NCBI RefSeq assembly: GCF_007752935.1
Contig: NZ_CP036319.1
Coordinates: 6,933,155-6,997,154, forward strand
Length of the DNA: 64,000 bases
Origin: Crateriforma conspicua
GTDB lineage: Bacteria; Planctomycetota; Planctomycetia; Pirellulales; Pirellulaceae
Reading direction: 5' to 3'
Position 1 is the stretch's first letter. Every line of letters begins with the position of its first letter. Shown here piece by piece: positions 35,301 through 43,652 of this stretch. A program made the position numbers and the translations under genes. The notes beneath the pieces are model-generated. The model saw only the letters and a list, made by a program, of their open reading frames with translations, made no database searches and was not told the DNA's origin.

Positions 35301-35907
35301 TGTCGGACCACGGCAACAACAGACGTTGGGTGGATTGCCAACTGCTTTTGGGACTGGCCGCCCAGTACACCAATACGGCAAGCACGGCAGCCAACGCGAG
35401 CAACCAAAAACGCAACAGCCCGGTCACTTCGCTGGGCAACGCATCGACTTTCTGCAGCACCGTTGCCGATCGGACGGCCAAACCGCGAATGACCGATGCG
35501 CGGATTCCTTTGGCATCTCCCTCGCGACGCAAGGTGATGTAACTGGTCAGGGCTTGGCGTAGCTGGGGGTGATCTCGTTCGATCGCCGCGGCGGCATAGG
35601 CGGGATCGATCTGTTGGGACCACAGCGGAAACCCGCGACGGTACAACCAGAACGCCGTCCCTGCGATTCCCAGAATCCAGAAGAAAAACCGCCCGGCCAC
35701 CCCGGTATCGGCCACCCAATGGTCGACCACCAGCCAAGTCAGCCAGACCCCGACGCCCCACAGAACGACAGCCAGAACACAGCGGGTGGCGTCGGTCCGC
35801 CACAGCGCCGCGCGAACATCACCGATCCAGCGGTCGACAATCTCCGATGCTGGCATCCCGCCGGTGCCGGCCGATGAACCGAGTGCATTGGATGGGGTAC
35901 GTGTCAT
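32389..35907 (-). CDS. Giant DUF4175-like membrane protein with a long acidic low-complexity linker
   Basis: 1172 residues from ATG 35907 (MTRTPSNALGSSAGTGGMPA). Three hydrophobic helices (about residues 40-60, 68-85 and 160-180) are followed by a large beta-rich periplasmic part with Ig-like features (VSLESVELAPPEYTGM, GTKVRIQVRANRPLRKAVVE). From about residue 565 to 1045 it is almost only Ser, Gly, Asp, Glu, Gln, Pro and Asn. A helical C-terminus (YAKQATDLVLDYLERTKDQP...LRSLGLRQ) ends it. The N-terminal half resembles DUF4175 proteins that cluster with MoxR/DUF58 genes in planctomycetes, but no such genes are here. Envelope function suspected; not known. Confidence 0.75.
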   Translation of the reverse strand: MTRTPSNALGSSAGTGGMPASEIVDRWIGDVRAALWRTDATRCVLAVVLWGVGVWLTWLVVDHWVADTGVAGRFFFWILGIAGTAFWLYRRGFPLWSQQIDPAYAAAAIERDHPQLRQALTSYITLRREGDAKGIRASVIRGLAVRSATVLQKVDALPSEVTGLLRFWLLALAAVLAVLVYWAASPKSSWQSTQRLLLPWSDIQRPTRVRIGQVFPADETVMVGRPVAIRVDLSGLGDDDTVVCHIHQGESRQSLPMRLSEEPAESGTQRFETVVVLPPGRSQHADYRIDAGDASTRAYRLTPRDVPVVSLESVELAPPEYTGMDSSRQSSGPIRAVDGTKVRIQVRANRPLRKAVVETNPASVGDRVVATGRSFAMKRADSAEDDRTWETEFVLRRSDTDTNPTSYRVRIWDQDDQSNPDPIVYPIECVADLKPDVTIVVPTQSPKEIPLDAQQVIEVHASDPDFGLNQVRLQIDVNGRPIPPRVLWQAPRTSESMHPSMAGKTGNQIAEFAVRADRMRLDAGDIVRVRAIATDNRYSVTDDQVRPNENVTDPVELRWVEPEPRSDNTPVGDDGMSRPEPSSDESSSAQSDASSGGDESSDETEGGGDTDGANEGGDGQGAGDQEGQDSSGTNGGGASQAGEGAQSDRSGDGEPQDGSGDGGDDSSAQDSGEGNSADERSRGDSSGGNRSGNAGDDSDGTSESDPGESSAGNSGGAADPESGQADADQRGSGGNQNADQDSQAGTGQGTDRDQARDEAPGDSSDADGSAASDRESDNGEPSNAPESSDSGGRSPNSEGQRAGGQPDPDATPDTPPSHDGDAFERIQEFLKQNQDSGGSAGHSKSQTDQYDPSSPNQGAGGSKQQGEESTTTRDTTEESSGASPSNEPGDESTSEVSSDQESPQTGTADSGQSPNDPPSGSQGPTAADESTGEAATQTSGDETDAAPDAGTDGTSAPQDAGTAESKSPENNSTESNPAGQGDGPSMPGDPGSPTDAAGSPSPGGAGESSDANDEAGTQGTASSNSGRDSATSATSDTASPPATPPDPVDLDYAKQATDLVLDYLERTKDQPDKELLQQLNWTADDLERFRQRWAQMRDMADQAGQPGPSDEFEDALRSLGLRQSDTVRSGGRQDGVIDRGLRDAGERSRPPAAFREAFEAFRRGVGRSGAGR

Positions 35908-36239
35908 GCGTGACGGCAAGAAAAGGGGAGGATTGATTTCGGGTGTCACGAAGGTGGCTGCGATCCGACACCACTGGTCGTAAGCCCGGCGGCCCGACCA
36001 CCGCATTTCGTCGAACCGCAGATCGTCCCCAAAGGTGGGGAACTTCTTGACTTTATTCTAGCTTGCCGTCATCACCCGCCCGGTACCCCCGTTTCGGTTA
36101 GAACTTGGAAACTCACAGCTGGGGGGACAGCAGAAACCGAATTCCCGGGTAAACTAGTGCCGTGATGGGAGGGCAAGAGCCACATGACTGGGTGCCCCCG
36201 ATCCAAACCCGTCAACTTTTCTAGTCGATCGATCGCTTT
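35908..36239. other. Intergenic region between divergent genes
   Basis: About 330 bp between the giant membrane protein and the XRE-type regulator, which are transcribed away from each other. No supported ORF and no obvious operator palindrome; both promoters should lie here. Confidence 0.4.
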
Positions 36240-37385
36240 ATGAGATACGCATTCAGGTTGGCCGAACTGCTCGGACACACTCCGGACCGCCGTAAACGTC
36301 CCGGAACGATCAAATCCATCGTCGAACACACCGGGCTGGACCGCCACCAGGTCGCTTCGCTGCTGAAGAACGAAGCGAAATACATCCCGCTGGAAGCACT
36401 TTCGCGTCTGTGCGATTACCTGATCGATCACGGCTATGCGACCGCCGAACAACTGCCTGGCGCCCTTTTCGCCGTCAACGCGGAAAACTTTTGGGAATTG
36501 CTGGCCCGTCGCGGCGAAATCGAAATCGTCGTCGGTGTACGTCAGGCGGACGGTAACGATTCCCCCGAAGGTGCGATGGTCGTCGCCAGTGACAGCGTCC
36601 TGGTCGGCGAACTGCTGAACGGCGTCAGCACCCTGGGCGGCAGTGCCAAGCATCAAGCGGGAGCCGAAAGCAACGCCGAAGCCGAAAAAGAAGTCTTGAT
36701 GCCCGATCGCTTGCAACAAACGCTGGTTTGGAGCCCCGGTCAGGTGTCGTTGGAAGACGCCCGTGCCCGTGCAACCGAGGTCTTCGAAAGCTTTGTCAAC
36801 GCCCAGGGCGACCGCGGATTGGTCTGTATCGGTAGCGTCAAATCCAATCCGGTCGTCGAATTGATGATGAGCGACCTGTTCGGGTGCACCCCGTTTGTTA
36901 CCGAAGACGACATCGACGATGCGTCGGCCCGAAGCTGCCCGTTTTACCTACGCTACCGCGACAGCGACCCCAAGCCCGATGGGGCCAGCGCGGGGACACG
37001 GCTGAGCAAGAACGAGGACGCCCCGGAACCCGGGTTCTACTTCGAAAAAGATGACGGGTCTTGGGAATACGCCGGCGGCAAAGACCAGGACACGGCACTG
37101 GTGTTTTACGTCTTTCGCGAAGCCTTGGGCCGACTGGACATGGTGCTGAGCGGATTTTCCGGTCGGGCCACCCGCTTGCTGGCCAAAACGCTGGCGATCC
37201 GCGGCGAAGAGTTTTGGCCGCCCGTGTATCACCGCGGCGGGACTCAAATCGGCGCCTATTTGGTGACCTACGAAAACACCGACGGCAAACCCAGCCGCGA
37301 CGATCTGCTGTACAACCCCGGCGGTGCGGCAACCATTCTGCCGCTGCCGACCGAAGCGATCGCTCGACGTCTGGCGCGACGCTAG
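36240..37385 (+). CDS. XRE/Cro-like helix-turn-helix protein with a large C-terminal region of unknown function
   Basis: 381 residues. Residues 1-75 (MRYAFRLAELLGHTPDRRKR...GLDRHQVASLLKNEAKYIPL) form a lambda-repressor-type HTH that could bind DNA. Residues 160-380 form a globular domain (FVNAQGDRGLVCIGSVKSNP, LDMVLSGFSGRATRLLAKTL, QIGAYLVTYENTDG) that I do not recognise; it might sense a ligand or hold an enzyme-like fold. The acidic segment AESNAEAEKE is a linker. Conserved-looking, codon use like its neighbours, and a single gene with no operon partner. Confidence 0.7.
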   Translation: MRYAFRLAELLGHTPDRRKRPGTIKSIVEHTGLDRHQVASLLKNEAKYIPLEALSRLCDYLIDHGYATAEQLPGALFAVNAENFWELLARRGEIEIVVGVRQADGNDSPEGAMVVASDSVLVGELLNGVSTLGGSAKHQAGAESNAEAEKEVLMPDRLQQTLVWSPGQVSLEDARARATEVFESFVNAQGDRGLVCIGSVKSNPVVELMMSDLFGCTPFVTEDDIDDASARSCPFYLRYRDSDPKPDGASAGTRLSKNEDAPEPGFYFEKDDGSWEYAGGKDQDTALVFYVFREALGRLDMVLSGFSGRATRLLAKTLAIRGEEFWPPVYHRGGTQIGAYLVTYENTDGKPSRDDLLYNPGGAATILPLPTEAIARRLARR

Positions 37386-37435
37386 ACACGGTCAGTTTCA
37401 GGCCTCGTCGCGAACACGGACGCGACGGCCGAGTC

Positions 37436-39583
37436 CTAAGGTGCCAATTGCCAGGATTCGTCGAAGAATCCTTCGGCCGCAATGGGTGCGGGCAAAATGG
37501 AATCGTCAAACCCGGGTCGAATTTCGCCGATCGCCCAATCGGGCAACATCGCAATCTGTCGTGAATTGCTGTTGTTAGAAAATTGTCGGAACGTCAGCCC
37601 GCTGTTAACGACCACATAGCGATCCGGATTCAACGGGTTGGGATAGCAAAGAATCGCAACGTGATTCGATGCGTCAAACGTCCTGGCGACCACGGAAATT
37701 CGATCGCGGTTCCATGCGATCGGCAATCGTCCGCTGATTTTTCGCAGCACCGTGTTGCTGCCGTAATCACCGAAGCAAATCAGATTGCAATCGCGAATCA
37801 TGTCCTCGGTGACGTCGGTGTCTTGCACCACCGGCATTTCGCCCCGCATGATTTCCCGCCATCGACGCTGCGCCGTCCGGATTTCACGATCGATCCATCG
37901 TTGGACTGGTCCGTGCTTGGCCGGACGACTGGGCAAAACCATCACGAATTTTTCAGTCAACGCGTCGTCGATCGGCCCCTGCAGCCCCGGACGTTTGCGA
38001 AGCACACCGGGGTCCGGCTGCCCCTGTTTCCATTGGCCGCCGGTGTGCCACAGCGACGCTTGAAAACCCGGTTCGGACGACTCATCGACCAGGGGCATGA
38101 CGCGATCGTCGACTTCCGCGATCAACACCTGCATCGGTCGGCCGACGACGGAACGAATCTGCGCCCACGAATTCGCATCCCAGTCGATCCGCATCGCCGT
38201 CACACCGTCCGTGTCGATGACCAGCCGCGGAACGTCCACGTCTTCGGTTCGCCAGTCGGCACGAACCACCGATTTGTCCCAGTGCTTTTGCAAACCGGTC
38301 ACCGACAAGAATCCGGCCCGGTTGTAACGCAGGGTGTAGGTCGTCCAATTCAGTTTGGCCGGCGGCAGCCCCGATTCGGTCTGCTTGGTCGGATCAGCCC
38401 ACTTGGCCAACTGTGATTCGATCTGCTGCATCGATGCTGGATCAATTTTGTGCCCCATGCCGGCACCGATGACATAAGGCCACTGAAAGCCCATCGCTTC
38501 GCATGCCTGGGCGACGCGATCGGCCGCCTGTTTTTGCTTGTCCACTTCACCGCTGTACGCGATCACATGAGTGTTGCGAAGGTTGCCGGCCCACGGCAGC
38601 ACGTCGTACCAATTTAGCAATTGACGACGCGCCGGGGTCAATTCGAAAGGCGGCTGATCACCCCAGCCTTGATAGACCAATGTGTCGACAAATCCCGCGC
38701 CGGGGTTGGCGGCAAACCACCGCGTCGAATCGTGAACGGCGAAGTGCCAGCAACCGGCACCGCCCATCGAAAACCCGCGAATCGCGATTCGATCCGCATC
38801 GATGTGGACCAATCGTTCGGCCGCCTCGATCGCTTCGTAAACGTCGGTTTCACCGGCAAACTTAAACGCATTGCAGTGGCGACCGAAAGGATGCAACACG
38901 AATGCATCGCGCGGCAATGCCTGCCCCGGTTTGTCCATCCGTTCGATCAGAAACGGTATCTCCGTCTTTGTGTCGCCGCGTCCATGCAACCAAACGTCCA
39001 TCCGATCCCCGTCGTGCTGCGGATCCGATGCATCGACAAAACCCGCCGGCACGACGATGCCAAACGGCTGAACGGTTCCGTCGATTCGGCTGACGAAACC
39101 ACCGACCAGCGGCTGCGGCTGGTCGCTGCGGGACGGTTCCCAGCCCAACAAACGCAGGCCGCGATCCCCGGATGCCGCCGCATCCAACCGACGCTGAGCT
39201 TCTTTCAACAGACGATCTGCCGCATCGACTTGATTGGGCTTGAAGAACAGATTCTGGGTCAACGCCAGATCCACCGCTCGGACCAGCACCGACACATGGG
39301 GCCGCCATTCCGCATCGGACGATTCGGCGTTTGTCGCTCGGTCGCCGGCAGACTGCGTCTTGGCCAGCCGTGACCGAAGACTCTTGGCGCGTGACGCCAA
39401 TGAATCGCGCCGCGCCGGATCGATCGCGATCCCGAGTGGCGGCAACGATTTGTAGGTCGGCTTTTTGGTGGATGACGCTTTGTCTTGAGCGTTGCCGACA
39501 GTGGCGGCCAGCAGCATCACCACGCAGGACAAACACCAGGCCAAGGGTGCAACGTGTGGCCGAATCTGGCAGCACTTCATCAT
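37436..39583 (-). CDS. Secreted prolyl-oligopeptidase-like serine hydrolase
   Basis: 715 residues with signal peptide (LAWCLSCVVMLLAATVGNAQ, about 14-33). An alpha/beta-hydrolase core around residues 200-390 has PAGFVDASDP, WLHGRGDTKTE (oxyanion region) and the nucleophile elbow IRGFSMGGAGCWHF (G-x-S-x-G). A long C-terminal region (RYNRAGFLSVTGLQKHWDKS, WAQIRSVVGRPMQVLIAEVD and on) follows; I cannot place it. Its ATG overlaps the hisA stop (TGATG), so translation is probably coupled to hisA. It may be a peptidase or esterase of the S9 group. Confidence 0.78.
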   Translation of the reverse strand: MMKCCQIRPHVAPLAWCLSCVVMLLAATVGNAQDKASSTKKPTYKSLPPLGIAIDPARRDSLASRAKSLRSRLAKTQSAGDRATNAESSDAEWRPHVSVLVRAVDLALTQNLFFKPNQVDAADRLLKEAQRRLDAAASGDRGLRLLGWEPSRSDQPQPLVGGFVSRIDGTVQPFGIVVPAGFVDASDPQHDGDRMDVWLHGRGDTKTEIPFLIERMDKPGQALPRDAFVLHPFGRHCNAFKFAGETDVYEAIEAAERLVHIDADRIAIRGFSMGGAGCWHFAVHDSTRWFAANPGAGFVDTLVYQGWGDQPPFELTPARRQLLNWYDVLPWAGNLRNTHVIAYSGEVDKQKQAADRVAQACEAMGFQWPYVIGAGMGHKIDPASMQQIESQLAKWADPTKQTESGLPPAKLNWTTYTLRYNRAGFLSVTGLQKHWDKSVVRADWRTEDVDVPRLVIDTDGVTAMRIDWDANSWAQIRSVVGRPMQVLIAEVDDRVMPLVDESSEPGFQASLWHTGGQWKQGQPDPGVLRKRPGLQGPIDDALTEKFVMVLPSRPAKHGPVQRWIDREIRTAQRRWREIMRGEMPVVQDTDVTEDMIRDCNLICFGDYGSNTVLRKISGRLPIAWNRDRISVVARTFDASNHVAILCYPNPLNPDRYVVVNSGLTFRQFSNNSNSRQIAMLPDWAIGEIRPGFDDSILPAPIAAEGFFDESWQLAP

Positions 39584-40320
39584 CAGTCGTCTTTCGCCAA
39601 TCGCAGGACATCGGGCAATTCGATCGCACCATCGTAAAGCGCCCGGCCGACGATCGCCGCCGGCATCCCCAATTCAGTCAGCCGTGACACGTCGTCCAGT
39701 GTGGTCACGCCGCCGCTGGCGACCAGCGGAATGTCGGTCGCCTCGGCCATGGCGACCAGCCCGTCAAAATTGGGCCCCTGCATCATGCCGTCGCGAGCGA
39801 TGTCGGTGTAGATGATCGCCGCGATGTTGGCGGTGCGGCCGCGCAGATCTTTTGCCAAGTCGATTGCCGGCGTGCTGCTGGTTTCCAACCAACCGTCGGT
39901 TGCCACCATCCCGTCGCGGGCATCGATTCCGGCCGCCAAACGTCCCGGAAACCGGTCACACGCATCGGCAAACCAGTCGGGTTTCTTCAGCGCCGCCGAA
40001 CCGACGACCAACCGGCTGACACCGATTGCCATCAAGGCATCGATTGCCTGGTCGTCACGCACACCACCACCCATCTGACACGGCAGCCCGGTTTCGCGAA
40101 TGATCCGGGCAACGGCATCACGATTGGCGGTCGGGTCATCGCCGCGGGCGGCATCCAAATCGACCAAATGCAAACGTCGTGCCCCCAGTTCTTTCCAGCG
40201 GAGTGCGAATTCGACGGGATCGTCGCCGAACACGGTTTGACGGTCATAGTCACCCTGGCGAAGCCGCACGGGCTTGCCATGACGTAGATCGATGGCGGGC
40301 CAAATTTCCAAGGGATTCAC
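39583..40320 (-). CDS. hisA: Phosphoribosyl-formimino-AICAR ribotide isomerase
   Basis: 245 residues if it starts at GTG 40320 (MNPLEIWPAIDLRHGKPVRL), the usual HisA length; the open frame extends to 40428 and an ATG at 40371 is possible. The catalytic Asp residues are in WPAIDLRHGK and AIIYTDIARDGMMQGPN. Phosphate-binding motifs MGGGVRDDQ, VVGSAALK, VASGGVTTLDD and IVGRALYDG complete the TIM barrel. It catalyses the fourth step of histidine synthesis. No other his genes lie here, a scattered arrangement. The secreted hydrolase gene is fused to its end by a 1-bp overlap. Confidence 0.95.
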   Translation of the reverse strand: MNPLEIWPAIDLRHGKPVRLRQGDYDRQTVFGDDPVEFALRWKELGARRLHLVDLDAARGDDPTANRDAVARIIRETGLPCQMGGGVRDDQAIDALMAIGVSRLVVGSAALKKPDWFADACDRFPGRLAAGIDARDGMVATDGWLETSSTPAIDLAKDLRGRTANIAAIIYTDIARDGMMQGPNFDGLVAMAEATDIPLVASGGVTTLDDVSRLTELGMPAAIVGRALYDGAIELPDVLRLAKDD

Positions 40321-40572
40321 TCGTTTGCTGTCGATATGGATCGCGTTGGGCCCGTCGGACCGACCTGACATCTGGCAACCGAAACGCGAGGCTGACAGCA
40401 TAAATGGCTGCCCCGTGGAAACAACCAAGCCTCCGGTTCACGCCGGCCAGTTGCCTGGGGTCGACACTAATACACGGCATCACCACGGATCGACGATCGC
40501 ACGTCCGCCAACTGCGACCCTGCTGAACACGATCGTCCCCGCCCTTTCGAAACACTGGCAAAGCAGCGCAGC

Positions 40573-42138
40573 GTGTCTGACATCCGCAATCTCGTGATCG
40601 TCCTTGGCGACCAACTGAACCACGACAGCGCCGCGTTGGACGATTTCGACAACCAGCGTGACCGCGTGTGGATGGCCGAAAACCAAGAAGAAGCGACCCA
40701 CGTTTGGTGCCACAAATTCCGGCTGGTCGGATTCTTTGCGCCGATGCGTCACTTCCGTGACGAACTGAGCGAAAAGGGTCGCCAAGTGCTTTACCACGCA
40801 CTGCCCACCGATGGTCGAAAAGCAAGAACCAGTAATTTTGCCAGTCTGCTGACCACGACGCTGAACGAACACGACGTCCAAAAGATGATCGTCGTTCATC
40901 CAGGCGATCATCGTGTGCTGGAATCATTGAAAACCGTCGCAGACGAACAAAGCGTTGCACTGGAGATTCGTGACGACCGGCATTTCTATTGCACCATCGA
41001 CCAGTTTCGCGACTGGGCCGATGGCCGAAACAGCCTGGTCCTCGAAACGTTCTATCGCCACATGCGGAAACAACACGACGTGTTGATGGACGGCGGTGAT
41101 CCGGTTTCCGGCGTCTGGAACCACGACAAGGAAAACCGAGGAACGTTTGGCAAGTCGGGCCCCGGCGATGTTCCCCACACTCATCACTTTCGCCCCGATG
41201 ACGTCACCCAAGACGTGATCGACATGGTGAACCAACGCTTTGACGATCATCCGGGAAAGGTCGATGCATCTTCCTTTGACCTACCCGTAACGCGATCCGA
41301 AGCGTTGACACTGCTGCGTGAGTTCATCAAGCACCGTTTGTGTCGCTTCGGTGATTACCAGGACGCGATGTGGTCGGATCAAAAGTACTTGTATCATTCG
41401 CGGTTATCCCACGCGATCAATCTACATCTGCTAAGCCCACGCGAAGTGGTCGACAAAGCCATCGCGGCGTTCGACAGCGGTGACGCACCGATCAACAGCG
41501 TGGAAGGTTTTGTGCGACAGATCCTGGGCTGGCGTGAATTCGTTCGCGGCATCTACTGGACCCACATGCCGGACTATCAAAATCGTAATGCCCTGCAATG
41601 TGACGACGACCAGGACGTTCCTTCGTTCTTTTGGGATGGCAAAACCGACATGGCATGCGTGGCCGATGCGATGCGTTTGCTGATCGAAACAGGGTATGCC
41701 CACCACATCCAACGCTTGATGGTGCTGGGACTGTTCGCCCAGTTGTACGGGACGCATCCCGCAAAGTTTCACCAGTGGCACATGGCGATGTACAACGACG
41801 CGGTCGACTGGGTCAGTTTGCCCAACGCGCTTGGCATGTCGCAGTGGGGCGATGGTGGATTGATGGCAACCAAGCCGTACTGCGCCAGCGGCAAATACAT
41901 CAAACGCATGGGGAACCACTGCAAGGGATGCCGTTACAATCCCGACGAAGCGACCGGTGACGACGCCTGTCCTTTTACGACGTTGTACTGGGACTTCTTG
42001 GACCGTCACCAGCAACAGTTCAAGAACAACACACGGATGACGATGCAACTAAAGAATCTGCAGCGGAAAGACTCCTCGCAAATGAACGCGATCCGCGACC
42101 GGGCACAAAAAATTCGTCGCGACGAAATGGATCTGTAA
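40573..42138 (+). CDS. FeS-type cryptochrome/photolyase (FeS-BCP, (6-4) photolyase family)
   Basis: 521 residues from GTG 40573. The photolyase-related N-terminus (NLVIVLGDQLNHDSAALDDF) and the FAD-binding C-terminus (FGDYQDAMW...LYHSRLSHAINLHLLSPREV, GWREFVRGIYW, MLVLGLFAQLYGTHP region) match the bacterial PhrB/CryB group. The four cluster cysteines fit by spacing: one in TDMACVADAM, and HCKGC...DDACPF with C-x2-C-x12-C. It probably repairs (6-4) photoproducts using FAD and a lumazine antenna. It diverges from hisA. Confidence 0.9.
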   Translation: MSDIRNLVIVLGDQLNHDSAALDDFDNQRDRVWMAENQEEATHVWCHKFRLVGFFAPMRHFRDELSEKGRQVLYHALPTDGRKARTSNFASLLTTTLNEHDVQKMIVVHPGDHRVLESLKTVADEQSVALEIRDDRHFYCTIDQFRDWADGRNSLVLETFYRHMRKQHDVLMDGGDPVSGVWNHDKENRGTFGKSGPGDVPHTHHFRPDDVTQDVIDMVNQRFDDHPGKVDASSFDLPVTRSEALTLLREFIKHRLCRFGDYQDAMWSDQKYLYHSRLSHAINLHLLSPREVVDKAIAAFDSGDAPINSVEGFVRQILGWREFVRGIYWTHMPDYQNRNALQCDDDQDVPSFFWDGKTDMACVADAMRLLIETGYAHHIQRLMVLGLFAQLYGTHPAKFHQWHMAMYNDAVDWVSLPNALGMSQWGDGGLMATKPYCASGKYIKRMGNHCKGCRYNPDEATGDDACPFTTLYWDFLDRHQQQFKNNTRMTMQLKNLQRKDSSQMNAIRDRAQKIRRDEMDL

Positions 42139-42175
42139 CGAACCACCGGCGTCATGGTTCACCGGTCGACTGCGA

Positions 42176-43417
42176 TCACCATCCGCCGCCCAGTTCGGTT
42201 GCCCGTTGGACGCGTTCAATGCCGATCATGAACGCGGCGGTCCGCAGCGGGACCTTCATTTGTTGCGCCCTTTGCCAGACTTCTTCAAACGCCTCGCTCA
42301 TCGTGTGATCCAGTTCCTGGCGGACACGATCAAGTGACCATCGATAGTGTTGGCGATTCTGAACCCATTCGAAATAGCTGACCGTCACGCCACCGGCGTT
42401 GGCCAAAATGTCGGGCAAGACGACCGTTCCGCGATCATGCAGTTTCTTGTCGGCGACCGGATAGATCGGACCGTTGGCCGCTTCGATGATGATCGGTGCC
42501 GAAACCGAATCCACGTTATCGTCGGTGATCACGCCGCCGAGCGCCGCGGGGATCAGCACCGTGGCATCACTCAGTGACAACAGCGAATCCATGGGCAGGT
42601 GTTTGGCATGCTCGAATCCTTCCAGCAATCCGTTGGGATGATGAAATTTATGACGGATCAACTCCGGCACGTTCAGCCCATCTTCCTGGTAATAGGTGCC
42701 CGAGATATCGCTGACCGCAATGATGGGAAATTGCGCGTCGTGCAAGAACTTCGCCGCGTGCGAACCCACATTGCCGAAACCTTGAATCGCGACTTTGGTG
42801 TCTTCCGGTTTGCGGCCGAGCCGTTTCATCAGCTTGACCGTCAAGATTCCCACACCGCGGCCGGTGGCTTCTTCACGACCACGTGCGCCGTATTCTTCCA
42901 CCGGTTTGCCCGTGATCACCGCGGGATTGAAACCGTGGTACTTTTCCCACTGGTTTCGGAACCAGGACATCACTTGGTGATTGGTGCCCATGTCGGGCGC
43001 GGGGATGTCCGTATCCGGACCGACGACATCATGAATGCGGTCGACAAAGACGCGGGTCAGCTTTTCCAATTCACGCGACGTCAACGTTGACGGATCCACA
43101 TCGATCCCACCTTTGGCACCGCCGTAAGGCAAATTGACGACGGCCGTCTTCCAAGTCATCAAACTGGCCAGCGCACGCGTTTCATCCAAGTCGACTTCAT
43201 GGTGATAACGCAGCCCGCCCTTCATCGGGCCACGGCTGTTGTCGTGTTGAACTCGAAAGCCGACGAAGTTTGCCAGGCACCCGTCTTCGCGTTCCAGCGT
43301 GACTTGAACCTGCAACTCACGACGTGGCAACAACAGCGTTTCGCGCAAACCACAAGGCATATCCAAATGGTCGGCCGCCTGGTGGAAATACTTCTGGGTG
43401 GCTTCGGAGGCGTGCAT
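42176..43417 (-). CDS. gdhA: Glutamate dehydrogenase (NAD(P)-dependent, Glu/Leu/Phe/Val family)
   Basis: 413 residues from ATG 43417 (MHASEATQKYFHQAADHLDM), preceded by GGGA; the frame extends upstream to 43597. RGPMKGGLRYH holds the substrate Lys, LPYGGAKGGIDVDP the catalytic Lys, IPAPDMGTN the catalytic Asp and AIQGFGNVGSHAAKFL the nucleotide fold. Length and sequence fit small hexameric GDHs of the archaeal/GudB type. It interconverts glutamate and 2-oxoglutarate plus ammonium; the coenzyme specificity cannot be read. Confidence 0.92.
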   Translation of the reverse strand: MHASEATQKYFHQAADHLDMPCGLRETLLLPRRELQVQVTLEREDGCLANFVGFRVQHDNSRGPMKGGLRYHHEVDLDETRALASLMTWKTAVVNLPYGGAKGGIDVDPSTLTSRELEKLTRVFVDRIHDVVGPDTDIPAPDMGTNHQVMSWFRNQWEKYHGFNPAVITGKPVEEYGARGREEATGRGVGILTVKLMKRLGRKPEDTKVAIQGFGNVGSHAAKFLHDAQFPIIAVSDISGTYYQEDGLNVPELIRHKFHHPNGLLEGFEHAKHLPMDSLLSLSDATVLIPAALGGVITDDNVDSVSAPIIIEAANGPIYPVADKKLHDRGTVVLPDILANAGGVTVSYFEWVQNRQHYRWSLDRVRQELDHTMSEAFEEVWQRAQQMKVPLRTAAFMIGIERVQRATELGGGW

Positions 43418-43652
43418 ATTGATTCCCGTTGTGACAGATGGCGGCGCGTGGGATGACGGGTCGGATTCGAAAAGCGTCCAGTCCTGCGATCCGACGTTAC
43501 CAGACCGCCGGCGACGGAGCGGTAAAAACGCATCGGGCCTCGGACGATCGATTTCGCCAAGTGATTCAATGGCTGTCCGGCCCTTTTCCCCACCCAAACC
43601 CTACCTTGTAAACCGACGATGTGCCGAGCGGTTCACAACGCCGGTCGGGCGT

